In this document: one piece after another, positions 1-6,063 of the stretch
Layout: each line of letters opens with the position of its first letter
Numbering within the stretch: the first letter of the stretch is position 1
Origin: Paenibacillus thiaminolyticus
Lineage (GTDB): Bacteria; Bacillota; Bacilli; Paenibacillales; Paenibacillaceae
Assembly (NCBI RefSeq): GCF_007066085.1
Contig: NZ_CP041405.1
Location: forward strand, 2,604,001-2,668,000
Direction: 5' to 3'
Length of the DNA stretch: 64,000 bases
Translations under genes and position numbers: made by a program
Notes under the pieces: generated by a model
Seen by the model: the letters and a program-made list of their open reading frames with translations, nothing else
Told to the model about the DNA's origin: nothing
Databases searched by the model: none

Positions 1-418
1 AGATGAAATAGGGCGCATACGTCACCATTTGCACGGTTTTTTTGAACCAGCCGTTGCGAATTTCATTCAAGAGCAGGGCCAACAGGATCGGAGCCGGGAA
101 CCCGACTGCCAGCCCGTACAGGCTGACGACGATCGTATTGCGGATGTAATTCCAGAAGTAGGGGGACTCGAGGAACTGCTCAAAATATTTCAGTCCGACC
201 CACGGGCTGTCCCAGATGCCCTGCACAACGTTATATTCTTTGAACGCGATCAGCACGCCGCCCATAGGCACATATTTGAAAATAAGCAGGTAGGCGACAG
301 GCAGCAGAACCAACAGGTAGAACTGCCAATGCTTCTTAATTCGCTTGCCGGTGCCTGGGGCAAACGCGAAGCGCGATGTCAGGCGGCGGGATGCAGATCC
401 GGGCGTGACGTTTGCCAT
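1..418 (-). CDS. Sugar ABC transporter permease, LplB type (partial, C-terminus outside window)
   Basis: The first 139 codons are present and the rest lies beyond the left edge. After a basic N-terminus comes a membrane helix (FYLLVLLPVAYLLIFKY) and the stretch PMGGVLIAFKEYN, then a second helix region near NTIVVSLYGLAVGFPAPILLALLLNE. These are hallmarks of the LplB/YtcP family of CUT1 inner-membrane permeases for oligosaccharides. The start ATG is preceded by AAAGGAGG at 8 bp spacing. It lies downstream of, and in the same direction as, the membrane-bound AraC-type regulator at 1234-3480, which probably controls it. The binding protein and second permease are presumably to the left. The family is seen in the sequence; the sugar is unknown. 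Confidence 0.9.
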   Translation of the reverse strand, partial: MANVTPGSASRRLTSRFAFAPGTGKRIKKHWQFYLLVLLPVAYLLIFKYVPMGGVLIAFKEYNVVQGIWDSPWVGLKYFEQFLESPYFWNYIRNTIVVSLYGLAVGFPAPILLALLLNEIRNGWFKKTVQMVTYAPYFI

Positions 419-520
419 GGGGCATTCCTCCTTTGTGACCAACATAATGAGATGCATAAATTGCAGGATGGTACCGTTTTCAAATCTGCGTGGCCCATGG
501 CAGGCTCCTCATCTCCGATC

Positions 521-622
521 GAAGCGCATGAAGCGCATTTCGAAGTACATGACGAAGTGCACGCCGAAGTCATGGCGAAATCATGGCGAAGTGCATGGCA
601 AGTGCATGGCAAGTGCATGGCG
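521..622. repeat. Degenerate short tandem repeat (GAAGTGCATGGC type)
   Basis: About nine imperfect copies of an 11-12 bp unit related to CGAAGTGCATGGC run in series. The last three (about 588-622) are nearly identical 11-bp copies of AAGTGCATGGC. It lies upstream of the permease start and has no coding role that I can see. The pattern suggests slipped-strand expansion. Confidence 0.7.
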
Positions 623-956
623 CACAGCGAAGCGATAGCTTCCGGCTTCCGAATTTCGGCTTCCGGATTTCGACTTCCAGAACACTAGTCCGAATGCCTC
701 CCGGGTTGAGTCTGATTATAGGCGACGGAATTCCGCCGGCACAATCAACCATTTTCCCGGCAAAGAACCATTTTCTCCCGTCGAGCTTCCCCTTGCGGCA
801 AAGAGTCAATTAACCGTTTTCCCTTCGCTTGATAACTTTCGCACGCCGCTTCCTGGTTGGATCGCCTTGCGCGTTCAAGGACACTATGAGCTGATCGTTA
901 CCCGCCTGATCCGGAGCACACGATTTTCGGATTCTCGCACTTGTACTCCGAAAAAA

Positions 957-1132
957 CTGTAAAAGTACATCTTTTCCTGCATCACTGGGGCGTGGAATAG
1001 TGAAACCTGCAAATATACAGCAATTCTCTCCGCCATCGCTCGGATCGGGACAGTTTCGGGCAAAAAACTGCACTGTTGCAGCTTTTTAGCCGCTTCTGGT
1101 TCCGCTGGCGATCAATTCCTGCACTTTTGCAG
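957..1132. repeat. Cluster of four spaced palindromes, CTGYA-N4-TRCAG (copy 1)
   Basis: Four 14-bp imperfect palindromes start at 957, 1007, 1068 and 1119: CTGTAAAAGTACAT, CTGCAAATATACAG, CTGCACTGTTGCAG and CTGCACTTTTGCAG. Start-to-start spacings are 50, 61 and 51 bp. A second cluster at 40183-40357 has the same motif with spacings of 49, 61 and 51 bp, although the sequence between motifs has diverged. The second motif is identical at both loci, including the following CAATT. The function is unknown. Confidence 0.75.
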
Positions 1133-1233
1133 GCTCCCGCGCGTCGCTTCCTGGCGGGATTGTCCCATTCGTTCAGGGGACTCACGATCCCCGTGAACGC
1201 CAAAAGGGCGCCGTGCACGCACGTCGCCCCAAT

Positions 1234-3480
1234 TTATTGCGCCATATCCGCCGAAGCGGCGGCGCTATAGCTGCTCCGGTATTCCCCCGGAGAGATGCCT
1301 TCCATTCGTTTGAAAACCCGGCTGAAGGAGACAGCCCCTCCATATCCGATCTGCTCCGCAATCGTCTGCACCGGCAGCTCGGTCTGCCGCAGCAGCCGCT
1401 TCGCTTCTTCCAACCGCAGCCCGATCAGGACATCGATGAATTTCTCGCCCGTTACTTCCTTGAAGTTCTTGCTCAGCAGCTTCGGCGCGATGTCGAACGT
1501 ATCGCCCAGCAGATTCAGCGACATTTGCGGATTCGCGAAATGCTCCTGCACATAGGCCTGCACACGGCCGATAAGCTGAACGTTGCGCTCCTGATCGGCG
1601 CAGGCCAGGCGCTCTGCCGCCCGCTCCAGCCTGTCCCGCAGCGTCCGCTCCAGTTCCTCCAGCGTCAAGCACGAATCCAGGCGCTCCAACCAGTCAGCTT
1701 CCGGCGTTTCTTCCCCCGTGCTCTTCAAGCGGCGCGCCACATCCGGCACCCATTGGCGGCAGGCATGACGAACCTCCTCCCGGGTCAGACACCCGGCGCG
1801 GAGCCGTTCCACCCATTCCGACAGGCGGGCCTCGCGTTCCGCGGCCGTTCCCGTCAGGCTGTGGGCGAGCAAGCGTGCCAACGGCTGCAAATCCGGCGGG
1901 TCCCGGCGCAGCTCCTCCTCGATCAAGACCTGATTCGAGCCGCAGGTCAGCTTCCGGTTCAAGGCGCGCAGCGCTTGGTCCAGCGCATGCGGGATCACCC
2001 GGATCGACGGCGCCGTACCGCCCATGCCTACTGTTGCCGTCCATTTCAGATAGCCGTTAATCCACACCAGCATATCCAGTACAATCGCCGCCAGCCGGCG
2101 TTCGGCTTCGGCCAGCGGAACCGGCTCCCCATCGCACTCCTCCGGGGGCTGCCACAGCATCACCAACCGCTCTCCGGTCAGCCAGTCCGTCCACAAGGAC
2201 CAGCCATGCTGAGCCGCGGTCTCCTGGCATGCGGACTTGGCCGCATATTGCAGCAGGAACCGGTCCCGCTTCGAATACGCCTCGACGAAGGCGGCGTAAT
2301 TGTCGATCTCCAGTACGGCGACGAGACATGGCCGTTCGGACGAGAGCGGCACATCAATATGCTGCGCCGTTCCGAGCGGATGATCCTCATATGTTCCATC
2401 CAGCCACTGACGGAACGTGTAATTGCGCAGGAATAGCGCATCCTTCTTCCCCTGCTCGACAGACTGGTCCCGCTCCGCGAACATGCGATCCAGCGCCGAT
2501 TCGATGACGGCGAATTCATCCCAGCGGACCGTGTCCGACCGCTTCGAAGCCGGGGTCGCGGCAATCTCGTTCACGCGGTTCACCAGCTTCGCGATCGGCT
2601 GATAATGCCGGTGAGTCACATAGACGATCCAGGCCACCGCAGCGAGCAGAAGCGCCATTCCCCCGATAATCCACACATTGAACCACCGATCGGCGGACAG
2701 CACCCCCTTGTCTTGGCGGAACCCGCTCTCATATACCCAACCGGTATAGGGAGACATGTAATTCGAGACGACCTTGAAGCTTTTGCCTGAAGGGTTAGCG
2801 GTATCATCAAACAGCAGATCAACAGCATCCCCATCCATGATGCGGATGCTGTTCAATTCGGCTCCGTACCAGTCCTTCACCATCGAGATGACCGAGGCGG
2901 CAGCGACATTTACAACGACCATCCCGCCGCTTCCGCCCGAATTCGGCACGCTGCGCACAAGCGAGATGACGCGCTTCGGTTCCTGGAAGTCGAATTCCTT
3001 GAATGGCCGGGCTCCAGTCCAGGGATAATCGGTGCTCTTCAGATTCCGGTGCTTCGCGATGAATTCCCGGTCAAGATACTGCTCCAGGCTCCATTCCTTG
3101 CTGCTGCTGAACACTTTGCCGTCCTGGAAGCGAACGAGGTAAATCGAGTCGATAAGCGGGTAGCTGGCGCTCATTCGCCGCATCAGCTTCATGATTCGCA
3201 TATGGAGCGGAACGTCATCATTCGTCGTTTGTTGAAAAAACTGGGCAAGTTCCAGAGAGTTCACCACTTCGGAGACCAGCGTCTGATCGATGGCTTTCAG
3301 CGAGGCATCGGCCGCGCGCAGCGTCTGCAGCAGAAGCGAGGCATTGGTGCGCATGGCGTCATTCCGGCTCTGTTCGCTCAGCGTCTGGAAAAAGACGAAG
3401 AACAAGAAGCTGACGACGATGATGAACACGGGCATATACGAGAACAGCAGACGGTAGAACCATCGCTTGGCATTCATCAT
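1234..3480 (-). CDS. Membrane-bound AraC-family transcriptional regulator (YesS type)
   Basis: This 748-residue protein has an N-terminal membrane helix (about residues 10-32), an extracellular sensor region, a second helix near residues 270-295 and a HAMP-like segment. Two AraC/XylS helix-turn-helix motifs form the C-terminus (about 645-740), including LSLNLLGDTFDIAPKLLSK and VQTIAEQIGYGGAVSFSRVF. Such proteins sense an extracellular ligand and activate a neighbouring oligosaccharide ABC operon, here most likely the permease gene at 1-418. A strong GGGAGG lies 4 bp before the first ATG and 7 bp before an adjacent second ATG (start at 3477), so translation may begin one codon later. A near-consensus cre lies 29 bp upstream. 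Confidence 0.92.
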   Translation of the reverse strand: MMNAKRWFYRLLFSYMPVFIIVVSFLFFVFFQTLSEQSRNDAMRTNASLLLQTLRAADASLKAIDQTLVSEVVNSLELAQFFQQTTNDDVPLHMRIMKLMRRMSASYPLIDSIYLVRFQDGKVFSSSKEWSLEQYLDREFIAKHRNLKSTDYPWTGARPFKEFDFQEPKRVISLVRSVPNSGGSGGMVVVNVAAASVISMVKDWYGAELNSIRIMDGDAVDLLFDDTANPSGKSFKVVSNYMSPYTGWVYESGFRQDKGVLSADRWFNVWIIGGMALLLAAVAWIVYVTHRHYQPIAKLVNRVNEIAATPASKRSDTVRWDEFAVIESALDRMFAERDQSVEQGKKDALFLRNYTFRQWLDGTYEDHPLGTAQHIDVPLSSERPCLVAVLEIDNYAAFVEAYSKRDRFLLQYAAKSACQETAAQHGWSLWTDWLTGERLVMLWQPPEECDGEPVPLAEAERRLAAIVLDMLVWINGYLKWTATVGMGGTAPSIRVIPHALDQALRALNRKLTCGSNQVLIEEELRRDPPDLQPLARLLAHSLTGTAAEREARLSEWVERLRAGCLTREEVRHACRQWVPDVARRLKSTGEETPEADWLERLDSCLTLEELERTLRDRLERAAERLACADQERNVQLIGRVQAYVQEHFANPQMSLNLLGDTFDIAPKLLSKNFKEVTGEKFIDVLIGLRLEEAKRLLRQTELPVQTIAEQIGYGGAVSFSRVFKRMEGISPGEYRSSYSAAASADMAQ

Positions 3481-3508
3481 ATGGCCTCCCTTACTTGAAC
3501 TCCCTTAA

Positions 3509-3522
3509 AGTAAACGCTTACA
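3509..3522 (-). promoter_or_regulatory. Catabolite-responsive element (cre), 13 of 14 match
   Basis: AGTAAACGCTTACA matches the CcpA consensus TGWAANCGNTNWCA at every position but the first. It sits 29 bp before the regulator gene that ends at 1234, so glucose repression of this sugar regulator is likely. This is inference from the motif alone. Confidence 0.55.
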
Positions 3523-3531
3523 TTCAGATAA

Positions 3532-3553
3532 CAAAAAAATCCCTTGCGGGACT
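3532..3553 (-). terminator. Intrinsic terminator of the tRNA operon
   Basis: Read on the minus strand, a short hairpin AGTCCC-GCAA-GGGATT with a stable tetraloop is followed by a run of seven T. It lies about 22 bp after the tRNA-Ser 3' end. Confidence 0.6.
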
Positions 3554-3574
3554 TATTGTTGAAATCATAAGTGG

Positions 3575-3660
3575 CGGAGAGAGAGGGATTCGAACCCTCG
3601 CGGCTGTTACACCCTAACGCTTTAGCAAAGCGCCCCCTTCGGCCTCTTGGGTACCTCTCC
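3575..3660 (-). tRNA. tRNA-Ser, anticodon GCU
   Basis: Minus-strand sequence folds into a class II tRNA: acceptor GGAGAGG pairing with TCTCTCC (one G-T wobble), anticodon stem GCGCT/AGCGT with loop TTGCTAA (anticodon GCT), a long variable arm, and T arm GAGGG-TTCGAAT-CCCTC. The discriminator is G and CCA is not encoded. It reads AGC and AGU codons. Length is 86 nt without CCA. It follows tRNA-Asn by nine bases. Confidence 0.95.
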
Positions 3661-3669
3661 GTATAAAAA

Positions 3670-3745
3670 TGGCTCCCCGAACAGGACTCGAACCTGTGAC
3701 AACTCGGTTAACAGCCGAGTGCTCTACCAACTGAGCTATCGGGGA
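3670..3745 (-). tRNA. tRNA-Asn, anticodon GUU
   Basis: The minus strand folds into a standard cloverleaf with acceptor TCCCCGA/TCGGGGA, anticodon loop CTGTTAA (anticodon GTT), T loop TTCGAGT and an encoded CCA. It is 76 nt including CCA and is the first gene of a two-tRNA unit with tRNA-Ser. Confidence 0.96.
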
Positions 3746-3833
3746 ATGACAAGTATTAATGTATCACAGGATAGAACAGATGTCAAGCAGGGGGAGATGA
3801 ATTTCGTTGTCTCTGTCATCTCCCTCCCAGCAC

Positions 3834-4661
3834 CTACTCTGCCGCCCCGCTCTCCTTCCCGAAATGCTTGGACAGCTCCACGATAAGCGCGCCCATCCGC
3901 TCCTCCTCGGGGATCATGATCCGCTGTACCCCTGCCTCAGCGATGGCAGCTGCCGTTACTTTGCCGACTGCGGCCATCCATGTCCGGTTGGCGAACACCT
4001 CCAGGAGCCGCTCGGTCAATCCGTTCCGCTTCGCGTAGTCGAACAGGAAGCGTGCCTGCGGAGCGCTTGTCATCGCGACGGCATCCACTTCCCCGGCGAG
4101 CAGCTCGCCCGCAAGCTGACGCAGCACATCCTCCGGCGGCGGCGTATGGCGGTAAGGCATCAGCTCCATTGTATCGGCTCCGGCTTGCTTGAAGTACTGC
4201 ACAAGCGCCGGCGCCGGATCGCCGTGCAGCTGGAGCGAGACGAGCCGCCCGGCCAGGCCGGTCCCGCTGGCGTCAAGCGAGCGCAGCAGGCCGGCTGTCG
4301 AGCCGTCATCATCCCGGACGGCAGGGGCGATGCCGATTCGCTTCAGCGCATTTACCGTCTTGTATCCGCGGGCCGCGTGCTTCATCTCCGTCATCTTGCG
4401 GAGGAACGCCTCCTCCTTGCCTGCTTCGCGGGCCGCTTCCACCAGCCTGTCCAAGCCCATGCCCGTCGTCCAGACGGCCAGCGACACCGGAGCCTCCAGC
4501 AGCCTGTCGACTTCCGCCTCCAGCCGCTCGAAGCCCTCGAGCATCGTTCCTTGCATTGGTCTCACCCAAGGCGTCCCGCCCTGCTTGCGCACGAGCGCGG
4601 ACATTTCTTCCGCCTTGCGAGGCCCCGTGATGACAATCGTCTTCCCTTCCAGCTTAGCCAT
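3834..4661 (-). CDS. hemD: Uroporphyrinogen-III synthase (HemD-like)
   Basis: This 275-residue protein begins MAKLEGKTIVITGPRKAEEM, the typical opening of HemD-fold proteins, and has two alpha/beta lobes. Motifs include VWTTGMGLDRLVE, PYRHTPPPED and, near the C-terminus, AVGKVTAAAIAEAGV. HemD closes and inverts hydroxymethylbilane to uroporphyrinogen III in the cytosol. The start ATG was chosen because it has a GGAGG site 7 bp upstream and overlaps the end of the sprT-like gene by 8 bp, suggesting translational coupling. No other haem genes are nearby, so it may be an accessory copy or a HemD-fold paralogue. Confidence 0.8.
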   Translation of the reverse strand: MAKLEGKTIVITGPRKAEEMSALVRKQGGTPWVRPMQGTMLEGFERLEAEVDRLLEAPVSLAVWTTGMGLDRLVEAAREAGKEEAFLRKMTEMKHAARGYKTVNALKRIGIAPAVRDDDGSTAGLLRSLDASGTGLAGRLVSLQLHGDPAPALVQYFKQAGADTMELMPYRHTPPPEDVLRQLAGELLAGEVDAVAMTSAPQARFLFDYAKRNGLTERLLEVFANRTWMAAVGKVTAAAIAEAGVQRIMIPEEERMGALIVELSKHFGKESGAAE

Positions 4662-5151
4662 TATCCTTCCTCCCCGTCTCTGTGCGGACCGGAACGAGCC
4701 GAAGCTTGCCGCGGCAGCGCCCGCACACATATTTCGTCACATCCACTCTCCGCTTGCGGAGATAGGTGTGGCGGCACTCGATGCACTCCAGGCGGTAGCG
4801 GTAAGGCAGCCTGCGCTTCCCCTCCGCGCCGGGCAAGGAACGGCAGTAGCGCGAGCCTCCCACGGCCTGGAGCAGCTCCTTGAATTCACGGTCGCGGTGC
4901 CGGTAGCCTCTTCCTTCCAGATGAAGATGGTAATGACACAGCTCATGCTTGATGATCCGTTCGACTTCCACCTCGCCGAAGGCCTCCAGCTGCTTCGGAT
5001 TGATCTCGATATGATGCGAAGCCAGCAGATAGCGGCCTCCTGTCGACTTCAGCCGTCCGTTATAGCGCGCTTGATGCCGGAACGGCTTGCCGAAGTCCCG
5101 CAAAGACACCGTCTCCACCCATTGCTGCAGCGACTGATTCGTATAGGTCAT
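4654..5151 (-). CDS. sprT: SprT-like zinc metalloprotease-fold protein
   Basis: About 165 residues. The zinc motif HELCHYHLH sits at roughly residues 68-76, and four cysteines in CIEC and CGRC pairs near the C-terminus form a zinc ribbon. The segment RLKSTGGRYLLASHHIEINPK is characteristic of the SprT/YdcK family. In Bacillus subtilis ydcK neighbours cmpA and ydcI (tex), and the same set is found here. The ATG at 5151 fits the Bacillus protein best; an in-frame GTG at 5160 is also possible because GGGAAGCAGG precedes it. A consensus promoter lies just upstream. The cellular substrate is not known from sequence. Confidence 0.88.
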   Translation of the reverse strand: MTYTNQSLQQWVETVSLRDFGKPFRHQARYNGRLKSTGGRYLLASHHIEINPKQLEAFGEVEVERIIKHELCHYHLHLEGRGYRHRDREFKELLQAVGGSRYCRSLPGAEGKRRLPYRYRLECIECRHTYLRKRRVDVTKYVCGRCRGKLRLVPVRTETGRKDNG

Positions 5152-5178
5152 CTGTATCACCCTGCTTCCCTACTTGAA

Positions 5179-5207
5179 TTTGTACTGGAAGTCCAGTACA
5201 CTGTCAA
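5179..5207 (-). promoter_or_regulatory. Sigma-A promoter with perfect palindrome in its spacer
   Basis: On the minus strand TTGACA, 17 bp, then TACAAA. The spacer and -10 include the palindrome GTACTGGACTTCCAGTAC (5182-5199), the right placement for a repressor operator. The predicted transcript starts near 5172, leaving only a 12-21 nt leader before the sprT-like gene. Confidence 0.65.
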
Positions 5208-5241
5208 GAGTAGAATTGCGGATGAAGAGAGGGATTGCCGG

Positions 5242-5607
5242 ATGGCGAAGATGCGCTATATTCTGTTTCAACTGGGAAGCGACTGGGAATTCGTCGAGAT
5301 GCCTGCCGAATACGCCTACCAACTGAGTGCGCTGAATCTGCGCTTGCATAAGGAAATCAGTAAGCTGACAGCGGAACGGGTGCCGAAGCTGCCCGTGGCG
5401 ATCGCGGAATGCGAGCAGCTGGATCTGCTGCAGGAAGAGGCGCGCGCGGTCAATGGACTGGAATACATGAACCGGCTGGAACAGTCCTTCGCCGGGATTC
5501 AAGAGGATCATTATCCCCTCATCGCGCTGCTGACGGAGATACGGGCCCTGCAGGCCCAGATGGAGCAATGGTACGAAGAGGAGGCCGAAGCTGCCGGCAT
5601 CCAGTAA
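5242..5607 (+). CDS. Conserved hypothetical protein
   Basis: A 121-residue acidic, helix-rich soluble protein beginning MAKMRYILFQLGSDWEFVEM. No signal peptide, membrane segment or catalytic motif is visible; the second half (LLQEEARAVNGLEYMNRLEQ) looks coiled-coil-like. GAGAGGGA lies 7-8 bp before the ATG, and a strong terminator follows. It is divergent from the sprT-like gene, and the promoter region between them contains a palindrome that could regulate both. I do not recognise the family. Confidence 0.75.
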   Translation: MAKMRYILFQLGSDWEFVEMPAEYAYQLSALNLRLHKEISKLTAERVPKLPVAIAECEQLDLLQEEARAVNGLEYMNRLEQSFAGIQEDHYPLIALLTEIRALQAQMEQWYEEEAEAAGIQ

Positions 5608-5665
5608 GCGGAATGTCAGCCTAACAAGCCGTAAGCAATGAACCGAATAAGCAACGACCGATCCT

Positions 5666-5702
5666 AACCGGAACGAAGCCCGCCGCTTCGTTCCGGTTTT
5701 TT
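5666..5702 (+). terminator. Intrinsic terminator of the 5242-5607 gene
   Basis: AACCGGAACGAAG pairs with CTTCGTTCCGGTT across a short loop and is followed by six T residues. Confidence 0.88.
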
Positions 5703-5790
5703 GCGTCGGACCTGCACCAAATGCGGCGGCGGCCCATAAGATAGCGTTACAACAAGGAATCTGCGTCCCCGGGCTGAAGGAGGGATACTC

Positions 5791-5910
5791 ATGCCGCAAT
5801 GGTTATGCAACCAGCTGATGCGGGCCTTTCACAAGAAAGACCGCCGCCAGATCAAGCTGTTGAACGAGTGCTGGTTTTTTTATCGTTCGAAGCAGCGCGT
5901 TCATCCGTAA
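5791..5910 (+). CDS. cmpA: Cortex morphogenetic protein CmpA
   Basis: This 39-codon gene encodes a protein beginning MPQWLCNQLMRAFHKKDRRQ and continuing IKLLNECWFFYR. That matches the CmpA pattern of Bacillus (MPxWL..QM..AF..KD..QIK.LN.CW.FYR). CmpA is a sporulation protein that, with ClpXP, controls SpoIVA levels and so coat and cortex assembly. GGAGGG lies 6-8 bp before the ATG. Position between sprT and tex mirrors B. subtilis. In Bacillus it is expressed in the mother cell under sigma-E; I could not identify a convincing sigma-E promoter here. It marks the organism as a spore former. Confidence 0.9.
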   Translation: MPQWLCNQLMRAFHKKDRRQIKLLNECWFFYRSKQRVHP

Positions 5911-5984
5911 ATGCAAGCGCTATTTCCACAAATCCAAGGCGCCTGAGGACATGTCCGGACGGCGGCCGTAGCCCCGATCGAATG

Positions 5985-6030
5985 AAGCCCCCGCGGCGCC
6001 CGTCTAAGCGACGGATGCCAGCGGGGGCTT
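5985..6030. terminator. GC-rich hairpin between cmpA and tex (possible bidirectional terminator)
   Basis: AAGCCCCCGC pairs with GCGGGGGCTT, with an inner CCGTC/GACGG stem. It lies between convergent genes. A second hairpin, GCGTTCGC/GCGAACGC, follows at about 6035-6056. The T-tract is weak in both directions. Confidence 0.5.
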
Positions 6031-6063
6031 ATTAGCGTTCGCGTGCAGGCGAACGCGGTATCC

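Larger units (their letters stand above)
419..1233. other. 815-bp intergenic region without a recognisable gene
   Basis: No reading frame here has a convincing ribosome binding site or family resemblance. It holds a degenerate tandem repeat (521-622), short repeats of the type TTCCGGCTTCCG near 641-680, and four spaced palindromes (957-1132). The promoter for the permease gene should lie in its left part, but I could not place one with confidence. Confidence 0.6.

Noticed and set aside
1213..2436. 407-codon plus-strand frame opposite the AraC-type regulator
   Set aside because: It is antisense to a gene with clear domains, is rich in Arg, Gln and His as expected of a shadow frame in GC-rich DNA, and has no ribosome binding site.
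5170..5799. 209-codon minus-strand frame across the small hypothetical gene
   Set aside because: It is antisense to the 5242-5607 gene, runs through that gene's terminator, and has no supported start.
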